Below are positions 12,636-26,189 of a stretch of 64,000 nucleotides of DNA, piece by piece. The notes under the pieces were generated by a model, which was given only the letters and a program-made list of their open reading frames with translations, was not told the DNA's origin and ran no database searches. The DNA comes from Amblyornis subalaris (taxonomy: Eukaryota > Chordata > Aves > Passeriformes > Ptilonorhynchidae): assembly GCA_018881555.1 (NCBI GenBank), contig JACAXG010000067.1, forward strand, positions 3,319,635 through 3,383,634. The letters are read 5' to 3'. Both the position numbers and the translations under genes were made by a program. How positions within the stretch are numbered: the first letter of the stretch is position 1; each line of letters begins with the position of its first letter.

Positions 12636-13410
12636 TATGAAGTTTAACAAGGGCAAGTGNTGGATTCTGCACCCAGGATGGGGCAATCCTGGTTGTGTGC
12701 ATAGACTGGGGAATGAGAGGCTGGGGAGNAGCCCTGCAGAAAGGGACCTGAGGGTCCTGACCAATGGCAAGTTGAACATGAGTCATTGTGCCCTGGCAGC
12801 CAGGAGAGCCAGCCGTGTCCTGGGGTGCCTCAGGCACAGCATGACCAGCNNGNCAAGGGAGGGGATTGTCCCGCTCTGCTCTGCACTGGGGTGGCCTCAC
12901 CTCGAGTGCTGNGTGCACAGTGTCACACTATAAGAAAGACATTAAGAGACATTAGAGAGCATCCAAAGGAGGGCCACAAGGATGGTGAAGTGTCTGAAGG
13001 CAGGAGCCATACAAGGAGGGGCTGAGGTNACTTGGTCTGTTCAGCCTGGAGGAGACTGAGGAGAGACCTCATTGTGGTCTTCAATATCCTCACCAGGGGA
13101 AGCAGCAGGGCCAGTACTGATCTCTCCTCTCTCGTGACTGGTGACAGGACTCGAGGGAATGGCCTGAAGCCGAGCCAGGGGAGGTTTAGGCTGGATATCA
13201 GGAAAAGGTTTTCACCCAAAGGGTGGCTGGGCACTGGAATAGGCTCCCCAGGAAAAGTGGTCACAGCACCAAGCCTGTCTGAGTGCAAGAAGTGTTAGAA
13301 CAATGCTTTTTAGACACATGGTGTGATTCCTGGGGTGTCCTGTGAAGGGCCAGGAGGTGGATTTGATAATCATGATAGGTTCCTTCTAACTGAGCTATTC
13401 TATGATTTTA
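12636..13410 (+). mobile_element. CR1 LINE, 5'-truncated 3' fragment
   Basis: The segment matches, from memory of the avian CR1 consensus, the 3' portion of the element in order: the stretch on a fixed amount of GGGCAAGTG, the CCTGGCAGCCAGGAGAGCC region, GGAGGGCCACAAGGATGGTG, the CTTGGTCTGTTCAGCCTGGA block, AGGAAAAGGTTTTCACCC and the terminal ATTCTATGA octamer-type tail. CR1 is the dominant LINE of birds and is usually 5'-truncated, as here. Orientation is plus, antisense to the presumed minus-strand host transcript. Several ambiguous bases and small indels disrupt any frame. Open frames crossing it are by-products. The tail carries only about one repeat, so insertion is not very recent. Target-site duplications were not identified. 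Confidence 0.93.
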
Positions 13411-16400
13411 TTGGCTTATGTGAAGCTTTTGTCGCAAGAAGGGGACAAAAACTTTCTAGCCACAGGACAAGGAGGACTAAAAAGTATTCCTTATCCTTCC
13501 TGTTTGCTACAGGCTTGAAAAACATCCTCTCCATTTAAAAATAAATAAATAAAAGGATGTCATTTTACTAGTAACTCCAACAGACACTGCCTTAGGAATG
13601 TTCCCACAACACTATGAACTGCTAGTTTGGGGAAGCAACAGTTCAAGTCCAATGTACATAAAAGAACAATGCTACAGGTTAATCTCTGAAGATTCTATGA
13701 CCGCTCTGAGGAAATCAAGTGGAGTTGCAGATGCCACTTTGAGTTGTTAACTTCGAAAAGGGCTTATAAATACAGTAACTCACAGTAATGATCAGTCCAT
13801 GTAACTCATTTTGAAATGCAAGAGAAATAACATGAAGTCATTTTGCTACTGTTTTTTTCTCAAGGAGTAATTCAGAGAGGCAGCATCCTTCCAGTGTTTA
13901 TAGTGTACTGATCATATTTAATGTCAGCCTAAGATGCCCCACCAAGTAAGTGAGGTTATTTAATGATGCATTCATTCTTTGAGTGAACTGTATTATGGCT
14001 GGGCTAAAAATCTCTTTATCAAAGGACATAAAAGCACTATACTCCATTGGATAGGTTGAGGAAATCAGATCTTGGCAAAACCTAACAATTATGGAGTCAA
14101 AATTCTGTGGCGAATATTGACCATAAGTAAAAGAGACAGGGAACAATAAAAATCTAACACATTTTCTTGGTGAGTATTTCTGAATGTACCTGTATGAGGT
14201 AACATGAGTGCAGAAAGGTCATGAGCCACTCTTTGGGCCTTCCAAAACACCTTGTGGAGCCTGGAGATATGCTGGAGTGCTGTGCCAGATGGAGATGGCC
14301 AGCGGTCTCGTGGTGGGCAGATTTACTGGGGTCTTACACCCTCTTCTCTCCTTCCCTGGAGTCAACAGTCTCTCTTAGCAAGGGAAGCCAACATTTTGAT
14401 AAAGTGCTCCAACTGCTGGCACCAGCCTCGCAAATGACAATGAGGGACAGTGGGAAGAGTTATCACTGAGAGGGATCCTGACAGGGCAACTGGGGCCAAT
14501 TAGTAAGAAAGCAAGAACAGAGAAGCCTCAGAACTCAAACAGAAAATGGCACACANAGGTGAAGGCTATACTGGAATGGTCATCCTTCAGTGACCCTTCT
14601 GCTGCTGCTGCTCAGTCCTTTCCCCTTTCCTACTGCTGAAGTTAGCCACTCAGAAAAAAAGAATCATGATGTGCTGAGGAAGAGAAAATTTTGCTCTCCT
14701 TCAAGCTGTGAAACATCTTCACTGAACAATACTTAAATGTCAACACGAATGCGTTATGGTCTACAGAAAAAGGAATTACTATTGGAAATCACAGCTGCTG
14801 TTGCATTTCATAGTCAGGTGGATTATGTTGTCTAGAAATATTTTTTGAGAACAGCTCTTTGAAGCCCCAGCTTCATACTGTACCAATTTAATCTGCTCTA
14901 TACATAACTGAAATGTCCTAAGGTCTGAATTTCACACCTGGAGACCAACTTTTCCAAAGTTCAGAGGTTATGGCCTGAGATCAATTAATTTAGCTTAACT
15001 TTTCTTAGCTGGACAAAATCATTTAAAGGCTGGCCCAAGCATCTTGGACTGCAGGGGCTTGTCACAACACTGTCTGCATTGCTTCCCTCATCAGGGTTTT
15101 TTGAGTCGTTTCAATTTGTTGTTTTGGGTTTGGTTTTTTTATATAAACTTCATAGTTTCAGACTCATGTTTTAGTAGGAAATTTCACAGCTTTCCAGATT
15201 TAGAAATAATCTAGGCNAAGTGACCTATCTGCTCCCACTGTAAGAGCGAGCCAAAGATTCAGCTAGTCTCTTTTCAAGAGCCTGGCTCTCAAATCATTCC
15301 CCTGGAGAAAAAAAATTATTTATGAACAAAAGCAAACCTGTAGAGAAGATTCTTTCTTTTCCTTCTAGAACAGCGTATTTCTGTATTTTTGTAAAACTGT
15401 AATCTCCATCCCATTAAGACGCCTGAATAAAGCCTGGTTTCTTCCCTCTTTTAGGTTTCTTTTTCTCTCAGTGCTTTAAATATCTGGCAAGATTGCTCTG
15501 GACCTTTGAGCTTTATGGTTTACGCTTTTCTTTGTCAGGTTAGATTTGAAGATTGTCCAGAAACAAGACAAGAGTTGTCAGTGTTAATGTTCCTGGCACT
15601 GTCTCTTCACAAGTCTTCGATATTTGCTGTTTTGCTAATCTCGTGCAATAAAGTTCAACTACATTTTGCACCTGATTAAGAACCAGCCATCTAAAACCAT
15701 TCTTCCCCTTGCATCTGAAAAATGAAAAATGTACTGGAGCTAAACTAATCTATTCCTTTAAGAAATAACACTGCAAAGGCTACACCCAAATTAAGTATTC
15801 CTGAAGTATTACAGATGGTTCCATATGTGTTATTGAAAAGTTTCCACTTTAGTGCACCATGAATCAGACCCTAAACACAGTGTGTTGAAACTAAATTACT
15901 ACTGTTGGATCAATAAACACATTTACTGTTCTCTAGTCTTGCTGATTATTAAATGGCTTGTAAGGTCACATAAACAATTTTCCATGACTTCCAAAATAAT
16001 CATACCCGGCATTTAATTTCCTTTTTCTCCTTAAGCAATATTTTAGGATAGGCTCAAATGGACCTATGGTGTTCTTCACCTTTTAACATTTATTCTTAGA
16101 AGTAACAGGTTCTTCAACTGGTATCCAGGTTTGCTGGTATCTAGCTGATTAATCATATTAAAATATGGGTAATCTTATTTTATCACAGAGCTCATAACAC
16201 CCACATTACACTTAACTAATGTTTTTTAATTACACACTCATTGTTTAGATGCTTATAGCTCTGGCAGACCGAACAATGGGGCTAAAATAATCTATGCTTC
16301 ATCTCCTACTCTCTCATTCTTCAGATGAGGGGGTGGGAGAGACATGACTAGCTTGTAGATTGAAATACTGATTTTCAAAAACTAAGCTGAGGCATAAATA

Positions 16401-16945
16401 TGTAATTTTCTATGTGCTAGTATTCTCTCAATTCCCTCCTCCACCTTCTCCACACTCTCTCCAGTCCACTTATTTTGTTTAAAATATGAGGGGATATAGG
16501 AAAGGAGTCAAAAGTGCTGACCCATGAAAATACATGCAAATTTGGTCAGGCTGAAGCTATTAAAAGTTGCTAGCTGTGGCTGATCCTAAATCTGACCTGT
16601 TATTCTTGCTAGAGAAAGCTGGCACAATACTAATAACACCATGAACTCCACATCCACTTCCTCCAACATGCANATCAATAATGTTTTGCATTTTACTGGT
16701 ACTATACAGAGCAAGATATGACCTTAATTTAGCTTTCTTGTGGGTCTTTAATTTTATATTAAGCTTTTAGTCCTCCCTCTCTGCCGGACAATGAAATGGG
16801 CAGTAGACATGACTGAGGACTGCAAGAAGACTGAGAATAATCCCTGGAGACTATAGATACTGATCAAGAAACAAATGTTTCTTCTATTCCTGTATGATCA
16901 TAGGAGAAGAAACCCATCCTACTACATGAAGACAACGGAAATAAA

Positions 16946-16959
16946 GTTGCCTGGGCAAC
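16946..16959. promoter_or_regulatory. Palindromic RFX X-box-like motif
   Basis: GTTGCCTGGGCAAC is two perfect RFX half-sites (GTTGCC and GGCAAC) with a 2-bp spacer. RFX factors bind this form of X-box in enhancers and ciliary gene promoters. It lies in presumed intronic DNA. The match is direct; function is inferred. Confidence 0.5.
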
Positions 16960-19900
16960 GTAACAGTCAGCTGCCTAGGTTTTAGTGCTTGACTTCACAG
17001 GTTTTGCATTAATCTTCTCTGTAATTTTATCCTGCATACGTGTCCTAAATTGTGAGAAGAACAACTGAGATCAAGATAGGCTTGTACCCCAGTTCTGCAA
17101 AATGGTCTCTAGCTTACCCACCACAGTAAAAGCCAAACTGAACTTGAAGACTGGTGCCCAGCTGTTTGAAGAATGTATTTTCACTTATATTCAAATAAAG
17201 TGGTATGCTGCTCCATGTTCTCTCTTTCTGTTAAACACCCTCACACTTTACTTGCAAAGAAAAAAATACTTTCTCATTTTAATAAAAGACTAAGTTTAGC
17301 TTAAGATTTAACTAGATTTTCAAAACAGCTGGTCAACATTTAGCTTTAGAATTAATCTTAATTCAAACTTGTGTATTTCACATTTCAAAAAAAAATTCAC
17401 TGTCCTCTAAAATTGTTATGTTGAATCAAAAGGCTATAAAACAAAGCACTGCAAAAGCTGCCTCTACCTTTCCCTATGCAACTAAAACCTTGATTTAGCA
17501 CATGTTACAAGCTGTAGTTTTACCAGGCAGGACTATATCAAATGACAAACTCTTTAAAGTCATCAGCAGTGTAATTATCATTCCACAGATTATTGNTCCT
17601 GCAGCAGGTATAACTTCATCCGTAATTCACAACAAATTAAATTTTTATAAAAGAAAATTGAAGAGTATTACTTGTAAGATTACTTATTTTCTAGCTCCAA
17701 CTTGAAACCTCACTTCCTCATCCTATCAGAAAAAGGGGAAAGGAAGATTCATGCTTATTTATTAGAGGTGTTCAAGTAATTGGACTCTTCCTGGCAACAG
17801 CAATTTTCTTGTCAAAGCTAGTAATCATAGCACCCACTTTTTTGATACATCATTAATTTTTGAAAGTTTAGTATACATTACATAATATCTGACTATTTTT
17901 CATTTGTTTTGTTGTCGTCTCTGAATGATTCATTTCAAGTTTGATCAATCTCTCATTAAAAGCCAGGGAAAGACTCAGACCATCTGTACAAGTATTTGCA
18001 CAGTCCTTAAGGTCTAAGAAGTGACTGCCGGGTCCATAATTCCTGTATATGCAAATAAATAAGAGGTTTGGGATATTTTTCGCTCTGAAGTAAGGTAATA
18101 GAAGTGTGTATTTCTGCACCTAATGTGAGATGAACAGTTAATTATCATACTAAAACCAAGCAACTTTGACAAAAGGGAAGATGATTCTAGTAACTGCAGA
18201 GTCAGGTTAGCTTGCCTTTTACTCATTTATTACAATCCAAGCAAACATTACCTGGAGGGATGCAATCATTACCCTGCCAGTACCTAGACACTATAGACTG
18301 ATTAAAATTACTCTATGTAACTTACATTCTATCAAAGCTCAAAGCCAGATTGTTGCCATTACTCAAGTTAGTGTAACAAAGCAGCACGCAGATTTCAGGA
18401 AGAGAAAGGACTTCCTCAGAACTGTTTGAACTTGAACGTTGAAATGACAGAAATGTTAATTCTTTCGTGAGAAGTGAATATAGTATTGAAAATCACAACA
18501 CTATTGTTCACCACTTTGTCCTGTTACTCTCCCTGTATATTTGTCCTAAGATACTATTTGCTTTAGGAAAAACAACACTTGAAAACATTTGTTTCCAAGC
18601 ATTTGTTCAGAATTTTGCACAGCAGCCTGAAAGGGGGTTTTGCATTCAAATTGTTTTCTTCTGCAATAATTTCTTCTGACATCAAGACTTTTAGAGACCC
18701 TATCACATATGGACAATAATGAATCATTGTCTGTCTGGGGGCAAATCAGCTGTCATAGTTGTGGCTTCTTGTGCAAGAAAAGAACCTACCCCAAGGAGTC
18801 AGCAGGCAGCCACACGGAAGACCTCTGAGCAGCACGATGAGTTTACCGCCTTATTTATTTCTTTCATTCCAGTGTTTGCTCCTGTTGCAGGTATCTGACT
18901 TCTGATCTTAGCTTATCCTTTGCTCTGATTTAACCTACAGATCCATTATCAAGGATTCCTGATCTTCATATTCTCAGTACTGGAGATTTTTTTCTCCGGC
19001 TCCCTGGCTTCTCTTTCTGATCCTGATGGTAATTTGGCAGAGCAATGTTTGCTCTCCTAATCAACAGGCCTTCCTACCTGCCAGCAAGAAGCTCAAAGCA
19101 GGGAGTCAACAGGAATACACAGCTTCTTTTCTAAATTCTCTTTTCTGTTTAAAAGAGAACATAGCCTATACATGATTAAAAGTTTCCAAAATGTTCAACA
19201 TTTATCTAAACAATCTTTGCGCCTTTATCACATCCAATATTTTACCTTCTCCTTTGTCTTTTCAGTAGCCCTGTCCCTCTGCTGCAAACTGTTACAGAAA
19301 CACAGGAGTAACACAGGTGGCCCAATATAAAGTTTCAAAATTCAAACAAAATCAGTTTCATAGATTTTGAGTAGTTAAGATACCATGACTTCAGGAGGCA
19401 TGAGGCTTACAATGATGATTCNGCTGCCAGTGATGACATGAAGCCAGAAAAGAGAGGGTCACAAGTCAGAGAACATGAAATCATGCTGACCTCTTCAACA
19501 CTAACATCATTACAGCACAAATCTTTGTGCTTTTTTTCTGAAGCAAATTCATCATCTAAATAATGCCAAAGAGTTTGCAAAAGAAAAAAAAGAAGTAAAT
19601 CAAAATCTTGAACTGCTTAAAGTGATCCATATACCAAGCTTTGGCAGCCACTACAGCAAAGCAAAAGTGAAGGATATCCTTAGTTCATAATAACAGAGAA
19701 CAATTATATATCGATACATTTTTATTAACAAGATTTCTAGATGATGTTTCAAAAGCAACCAAACCTTGGTGACTTGAGTGTAGGGAAACGGAGCAATTTA
19801 AATAATTATGGTATATGTTTAATTCCTTTAATTTGTAAAATCCAATGACAGAGTACATACCTCTGGGTTACACAAATACTTAAAGATAATCCTTGCTCAT

Positions 19901-20515
19901 CAATAATATTCATACTGTGAAAAAACAAAAAGGACCAACGTCTTCAGCATAGCTAACAGAATAAAAGCCTTGCAAATCGTATTTAAATAAATGTGTATGT
20001 TTTAAAACCAAAGAGTAGGATGCTCAGAAGAAGATGATTTTGATAACACATATTACAAACAGTTATATGTGATTTGATTCTTCCTGGAGAGATGTTGGTT
20101 GAATTTACAGACAAAATAATCCTTAACTCAATATAAAAGGGAGTATGCCTGTCTGATAGGTAGGATAGCATGCTAGCAAATGAAAATTCAATTTTTCAAG
20201 CTTTACATACTAACTTTCTGTGAAGATTCCAGTTAGAGTAATCATTAGCATGAAAAATTACCNAACACTTCCACTGATGACTAATTTTGCCACCCCGTTG
20301 GTACCTGATCAAATCTCCCTTGCTGCACATATGCTGAGCACATAGCTCCCAGAATGTCTGGCAAAATATTCAGTATTTTTTCCTTCACTTGGATTCATAA
20401 AGCGTGTTATGTCACTCTCTTGCTTGGGCTCCTTCCACTTTTTCATCATTCCATTCTGGTATAAATGTCTGTGCGAGGTAACTGAGAAATTTATAATTTG
20501 TTAAGTGTTTCACAG

Positions 20516-20709
20516 GACTCACAAAATGCCATCAGAGAAGTCTCAACAAGGCATCTGGTGCTATCAAACATAGCTGGAGTACACCAAGAATCTCCCAAAA
20601 GTGGGATGCGAATCTCTCATGGCTCTTGTGTAGCACCCAGCGGCCCCACAGAGAAATCTCACACCGTCTATGAAATACCAAAAACACCCAAGTGCCTCTG
20701 TCTCTGCAG
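20516..20709 (+). other. Candidate exon, plus strand
   Basis: An acceptor (GTTAAGTGTTTCACAG) leads into 194 bases open throughout in one frame (starting DSQNAIREVSTRHLVLSNIA), ending TCTCTGCAG before GTAAAT, a fair donor. The CpG content (GTGGGATGCGAATC, CAGCGGCCCC, ACACCGTC) exceeds its AT-rich surroundings. The strand is opposite to the presumed host unit, so if real it belongs to an antisense or nested transcript. No family is recognised, and an unrecognised old repeat would explain it equally well. Confidence 0.22.
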
Positions 20710-20998
20710 GTAAATCAATCAAGTTCAATATCTCTCCCTATGAAATAAAGAAAATATGACAAAAATCTCACAATAGTTCAAGTTACCAAGCGAAAGGGCC
20801 GACTGAACAAAAGAGGGCATGAGTTCCATCCTAAGTTTGAGTTCTCATCCTAATCATTACAACTAGTGCTTGGACAAACCTCCTTAAAATACCTCCCCTT
20901 TCCCATTTCTCCTCCATCACTTCTTGTCTGACTGGAAACCTGCAACCCATTTCCCCATTTATTGGTAACTTGAGCCTCACAGCNTCCTGCATTGTACC

Positions 20999-21020
20999 AC
21001 TGTGCTAATGTTAGCACAGT
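20999..21020. repeat. Near-perfect palindrome (10-bp arms, 2-bp centre)
   Basis: ACTGTGCTAA, TG, TTAGCACAGT: the arms are exact reverse complements. Such a site can bind a dimeric factor or extrude a cruciform. No further context was found. Confidence 0.85.
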
Positions 21021-21926
21021 CTAACACTGACTGGATCTAAAAGACACTAGTTGTAGTAGCATTATATACATAACATATATCTTAGCTACACTTCCATATT
21101 TCACAGTATAGCTGTTAAGAGATGCACAATCTATTTCTAAAGTATCAGTATTCCTTCCCATTCTTTTCATTCATTATCCTTTTAAAATACAACATTGACT
21201 AGTTTTCTAAACTCCTTAAGTTGTTTGCATTGTTACCAACCTTTCCTCAAAGTTTAAGAAAGAAAATTCAAACAGCAAACTCAATTCCTTAGACATGCTC
21301 TAGTCGGGGATGAGACCAAGAGACAGAATTTTTTTTAGACATTTAGTACAACAGCCTGCAAAACANAACAACAAAAGCCATGTGGTATTTTGAATTACTT
21401 ACATACCAACCCACAGATCCCTGTATGTTCCTTATGTAAGAAAGAGTTCTCTACAGAAGCACACACAATCAGTATCATATTTTTCTGAGGCCCAACATAC
21501 ACAGCTTGGAAAAATCTCCATCGGTTGCACTTTCTGCTTCTCCAGTAAAGCAGAGCTGCAGGTATAACATGACCTGAACTGACAAAGTGTCTTTGGACTG
21601 GGCAGTATCACACGGAAAAACTCCAATGGGCATTGCCTACTACTTTTTCTACTTAATTATAGGCATAGCATTCCTTTCATACATAGGAAAGTACCCTGGC
21701 GTTTCTGTTGAAGGAGGCTGTATTACTATACTATAAATCTAACTAGAGAAAATCCAATTTCTTCCTTGCTTAAATTATTGCTCAGACACAAGGAGTAAAA
21801 TCACAGAACAAGTTTCTATGACACAGAAGTAACCATTAACAACTGAGTTGCCATCTAGCAGACAAAGTAAAGGACTGAGGTAACAGCTCTTAAGTTTTCA
21901 GGACTAACTATGACAATATTCCCCCT

Positions 21927-22090
21927 TGTGGTCTTGGGCAAGTTACTTAACCTCTCCAGATGAGAGTCCCCATCTGTAAAAATGAGGATAATGATATTTA
22001 CTTACCTCTCTCAGAGGAGATGTGAGAACTAATTACAATAATTTGTGTAAAGGGCTTTGAACCTGAAGAGCACTACGTAAAGTGCTAAGG
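21927..22090 (+). mobile_element. MIR-family SINE remnant
   Basis: The stretch TCTTGGGCAAGTTACTTAAC, then CCATCTGTAAAAATGAGGAT, then a GTGAGAACTAATTACAATAA-like block and AAAGTGCTAAGG follow the order of the tRNA-derived MIR/CORE-SINE consensus. MIR elements predate the amniote radiation, so survival of about 160 bases in a bird is notable. A perfect-looking minus-strand splice donor at its centre (complement of CTTACCTCTC) belongs to the repeat. Confidence 0.8.
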
Positions 22091-25000
22091 AAACAGTGTT
22101 TATATAAAAGACTGAGGGGAAGAGAAGATTCAACTTACACAGTAATGCATCAGTTTAAGAAAGAAACGTAAGTTGGTTTTCACGCCCAATCAAACCATAC
22201 ATCTGAGATAACTGTCCCACTACAAAATAAGTTTAGTTATAAAGCACACGGGTATCAAGGCTTTTTCATAGTACTGATCATTCATATTTTCCTTCTGTCT
22301 AAACTTATGGAAGGGGATGACCCAAGATAATTGCCAAAATTGCCCTACAATATTTCAAAATATGCCATGCAGATAGATTGTGATCAAATTTCTTAGGATT
22401 ATTGACATTTGTTTACCCCAAGCACTCTGACACTTGTTTTGCAAGACCTGGATGATGTTTACCTGCTTGTTCTGATTTTGGTGAACGTCACTGTCTTCAT
22501 AAGGGCCTCACTATGTTATTTTACAACTGCATTTTAATGTGACAACATTACAGAGTGAAAAAAAAACCAAAAAAGAGTAGTTATTTTAATCAAAAGTAAG
22601 TCAAATTATTCTCTGCATATAGTTTTGGGCAAGTCTACCAACATATCAAAAAAGATTTGTTTGCCCCTGCCTCTAGATCAGAGAAGGCAGCCTTACTACA
22701 AAGGGGGAGAAACCAGCTGCAGGAGAGACCAAAGTAACCCAAACTGGGTGTGTAAACCAGAGGAGACAAGGTTTGGGGCTTGGTTTGGTTTGCGGGTTTT
22801 TTTCAGGTGGTTTTGGCTTCCATTAGAAAAAATAATAAATGCACAAAAGCAAGAAACCTGATGAAGAGGGAGATTATTTTGGTGCTGACCATAAAAAATG
22901 GTCAAGATACTGGACAATGAAGCAGCATGGACAAGTGGCTGATTGAGAGACACCCTTATATGCCCAGTTCATTTAAAGTCTGGGCAAACCAACGTGCTCT
23001 TGCATCTCTCATCAGCTAGCTTAGGCCATACTGACTGCCTCTTGGCATACATTTGAACACAAGCCAGAGTATGGAGTACAATTACTTTTATTTACAATAC
23101 AATTGTGTCTTCTTCTTTTCTTATGATTAAAAATTGCTAATCAGACAGATCAGAACTGTTGATTAATGCTCTTCATAATTACAAACAATTCTGTAGACGG
23201 CACAATTGTTTTAAATTCTATTTCTTGATTAGTATAAATACATGAATAAAAACTTTTTGTCTAACAAGGGGAAAAAAAAAACCACGTGACCACACATGTA
23301 AGCAGCTAAACAGCCACCTCAGCATCACTATACCTACTCTGGCATCCTATTACAAATCAAAGCATTAGTATTCTGAACCCTACTGAAAAATAGTAACCAG
23401 AATTATCTCTAGTTCAATGTCTTTCTCCGTGGATAATTGCAATATGATTTTCAGAGGGTATACTTCATCTATACAACAGTTATTTTGGGTTACTGGTGTT
23501 GAAATTGGAACAACCGGAACTAATGCAGAATTCTGCATTGCTTCATCTTTTGTACTGTAAGTTTTAATTATTCTGCCATTTTATTATGCTTTCCAAATGA
23601 AAATCAGCCTTGGGCAGAAAGATTAGAAAAGATGTTTAGATCTTATAACACATTTTGGGTAGCACTGTGGGGTGTGCACATCGAATGTTTTGTTGCAGGG
23701 TTTCCTTCCGTGCCATAAAGAAGCTCTCTGGGGCATTTGTTACTTCTCCAAGTTGATTGCTAATCATCCACAGATATTAATATCCTGCTGATCCCTGTGC
23801 TTTTGAAGTGTTTTCTTTCAGGTTTTTTTGGTGTTTGCTTTTTTTCCTTGTAGTTTGCTTTTTTCTTTTTTTAGTTCTTGGGTTTGTTTGTTAGTTTTCT
23901 GTTTAAAAGAGTTGATTGCCATTTTCCAACACCCACCTAGAAGTAAAAGCCAATCAATATTGTCAAAAGGTTATTTTCACCAGTAACTTTCTTAAAAATG
24001 CAACATTTCAAATAGGAAGTTAAAATTATAAAAGATGAATCCTAAAACATGTCAGCCATGCTAGGTAAAGTGAAAAAACTCTGTGAAGATGCTGACAAAT
24101 AAAGTAGCATGCCATGTGTTACTTTTCATAAAGAATCAAGCATATACTTTTGATCATCTTACACATGGCATAAAGTAACTCCTATTCTGATCATTTTAAT
24201 TTCTTCGGCAAAACACAGCAGTAGCAACATAAAAATTTTGCATCAAAACTCACATTTGTGCTTCTTAAATGTTGATATAATACTTAAACTGTAAGTTACA
24301 AAATTATTTTAATTGACACTGTAAAAGAACTCAAGTGTAAGGAAAAAAAGCTAATCAAAGTTGCCACAAAAACATTCCTTTTCCTCAAATAAATCAGTCT
24401 TACATAAAAAAGTAATTGCAAAGTATTTTATTTATAATTTGCTCTTTGTTAAATCAAATTTTGAGGGATCATCAACAAGACCTTCTCGATAAACAATTTT
24501 CATTAAACAACACTTCATCATAAAGTTTCACCAGTTCTCTCTCTCCTTACCACTCACACTACAATCTCAGAGACTACCTGAGAGGAGACTGTGTCATTAT
24601 ATATCCTACTCTTTCCTTTCATGGGGAGGATATTCAAGGGCTCCAAACACAGCCCAGAACTGCTCTGATCCATACGACTTCAAGATGGAGTTAAACTCTC
24701 TCTGAGGATTTATGAACTACTAGACCATAACCATCCTTTTGTTCTTCAAGACTGCAAGCCTGAGAGAATGAAACTACAGTCTTATAAGTAGATACAGTAT
24801 TGGTAATCTATTTGCAAACCACCTTAGATTTCAAACAGCAGCCATCCTATTCTAAGGACTTTCACTCTGAAGTGGGTAGCACTGTTGGAAAGAAGAGCAG
24901 CTGCACTGAGCCTGGTAACTGCTGTCTGAAGTAGGGTCATTCTATCACTTTTCTTCAGTTAGAGCACTGGATTCACAGTTTTTGGCACCTACTCTGGGGG

Positions 25001-25671
25001 CTTAGGCATTCACTCTTTGTACAGAAATGACAATACAAAATTCTGTAAGATTTTATTCATTCAGAGAAGCTGGCTTCAGAGGAAAGCTGTTTCTCTTTCA
25101 ACCTTGAACAATACAGACCATGCTTCAATTTGATCCAAAGGTGAGCAATTTCGCATTTATAAAAAGCCCCAGAAGTTTCCAGTGGAGCTACAGACCTCAG
25201 CAGCTATGGTGCTGATTCTTTGTAATTCAAATGAAATACACACACACACTTAAACAACACTTAGCATCAAATGTTATAGTCACCATGGGTAAATGCCACC
25301 AACAGGCCAAATGAGTAGAACAACCAGTCTATCAAAATTTTAAACTGTTATTCTTTGAGCTAAAATCCACTCTCTGAGTCCAACTATCAGTGTCCATAAA
25401 TTAGCTTTCTGCCAAGTTTAACATGTTATAAGAGCTAATAATTGACACCAGGTATAACACTACCCATTTCTTCAGTGGAACCTTGTAACCAGGCCTCCTA
25501 GGACTCCAGAGGCAGCAAAGACATCATTGTGTTCTCGCTTGATCTCCATCCTCCTTGTGACAGAAGGCAAAAGTATGGATGGCGATTAGATATGTCTAGT
25601 TAGTATCTCTTCCTACAATCTGTTTTGGCCCAGTGTCAGTGGAACAAAATATGTTAACAAGCAGCATTAAC

Positions 25672-25692
25672 AACATCATTATTAATGATGTT
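25672..25692. repeat. Near-perfect palindrome (10-bp arms, 1-bp centre)
   Basis: AACATCATTA, T, TAATGATGTT: the arms are exact reverse complements. ATTA/TAAT cores suit homeodomain-type binding, but this is only a motif resemblance. Confidence 0.85.
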
Positions 25693-26189
25693 TTAACAAC
25701 CNCATTTTACTAATTAACAAGATAGAAATGACATAATGAAAAGAAAAAAAAAGAATTAGAGGATATAAAAGAATTAGGCTGCTTGCAAATACCATGTATA
25801 CTTCAAATTTTAAACTGTAGCTTCTCAGCCTAGTACTGCTGCAAAAGTGAATAAAAGGAATAATAGGCTACAGACAGGGAGGGAGGGTTTAGTTTTAATA
25901 ATTTCTGCATACTAAAGCATTCTTAAAAACATATCATAAATGTAAAAACAGTAATGAAATAAAAACTTCAGAAAGTATTTAAATAAATCACTAAGTACAA
26001 AGCGTAAGTTCTTGGAATAGCATTCATGCAGTACTTGGACACCAAGTCTGCTGCCGGCTCTGCATATTTCCCTCTTAAGGTGAAGGTGAATCAGCTTCCT
26101 GTGGAGACACTCACCGACAGGTCAGTTGGTCTGATGAGGAGGTGTCTGTCCCAACTAGCAACTCACCATCATTTCATCACTGAGTGAAA

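Larger units (their letters stand above)
13411..21926. other. AT-rich non-coding DNA
   Basis: No gene is recognised. An X-box-like palindrome (16946-16959), a palindrome (20999-21020) and one plus-strand candidate exon are listed separately. The stretch 14221-14470 is somewhat GC-richer with an 82-codon plus frame but has no identifiable content. Confidence 0.6.

Noticed and set aside
12613..13298. Several 70-120-codon open frames on both strands
   Set aside because: They lie wholly within the non-coding 3' part of the CR1 LINE.
22006..22066. Minus-strand exon with a perfect donor
   Set aside because: The donor and acceptor both lie in the MIR SINE, so the default reading is a repeat; kept only as an exaptation question.
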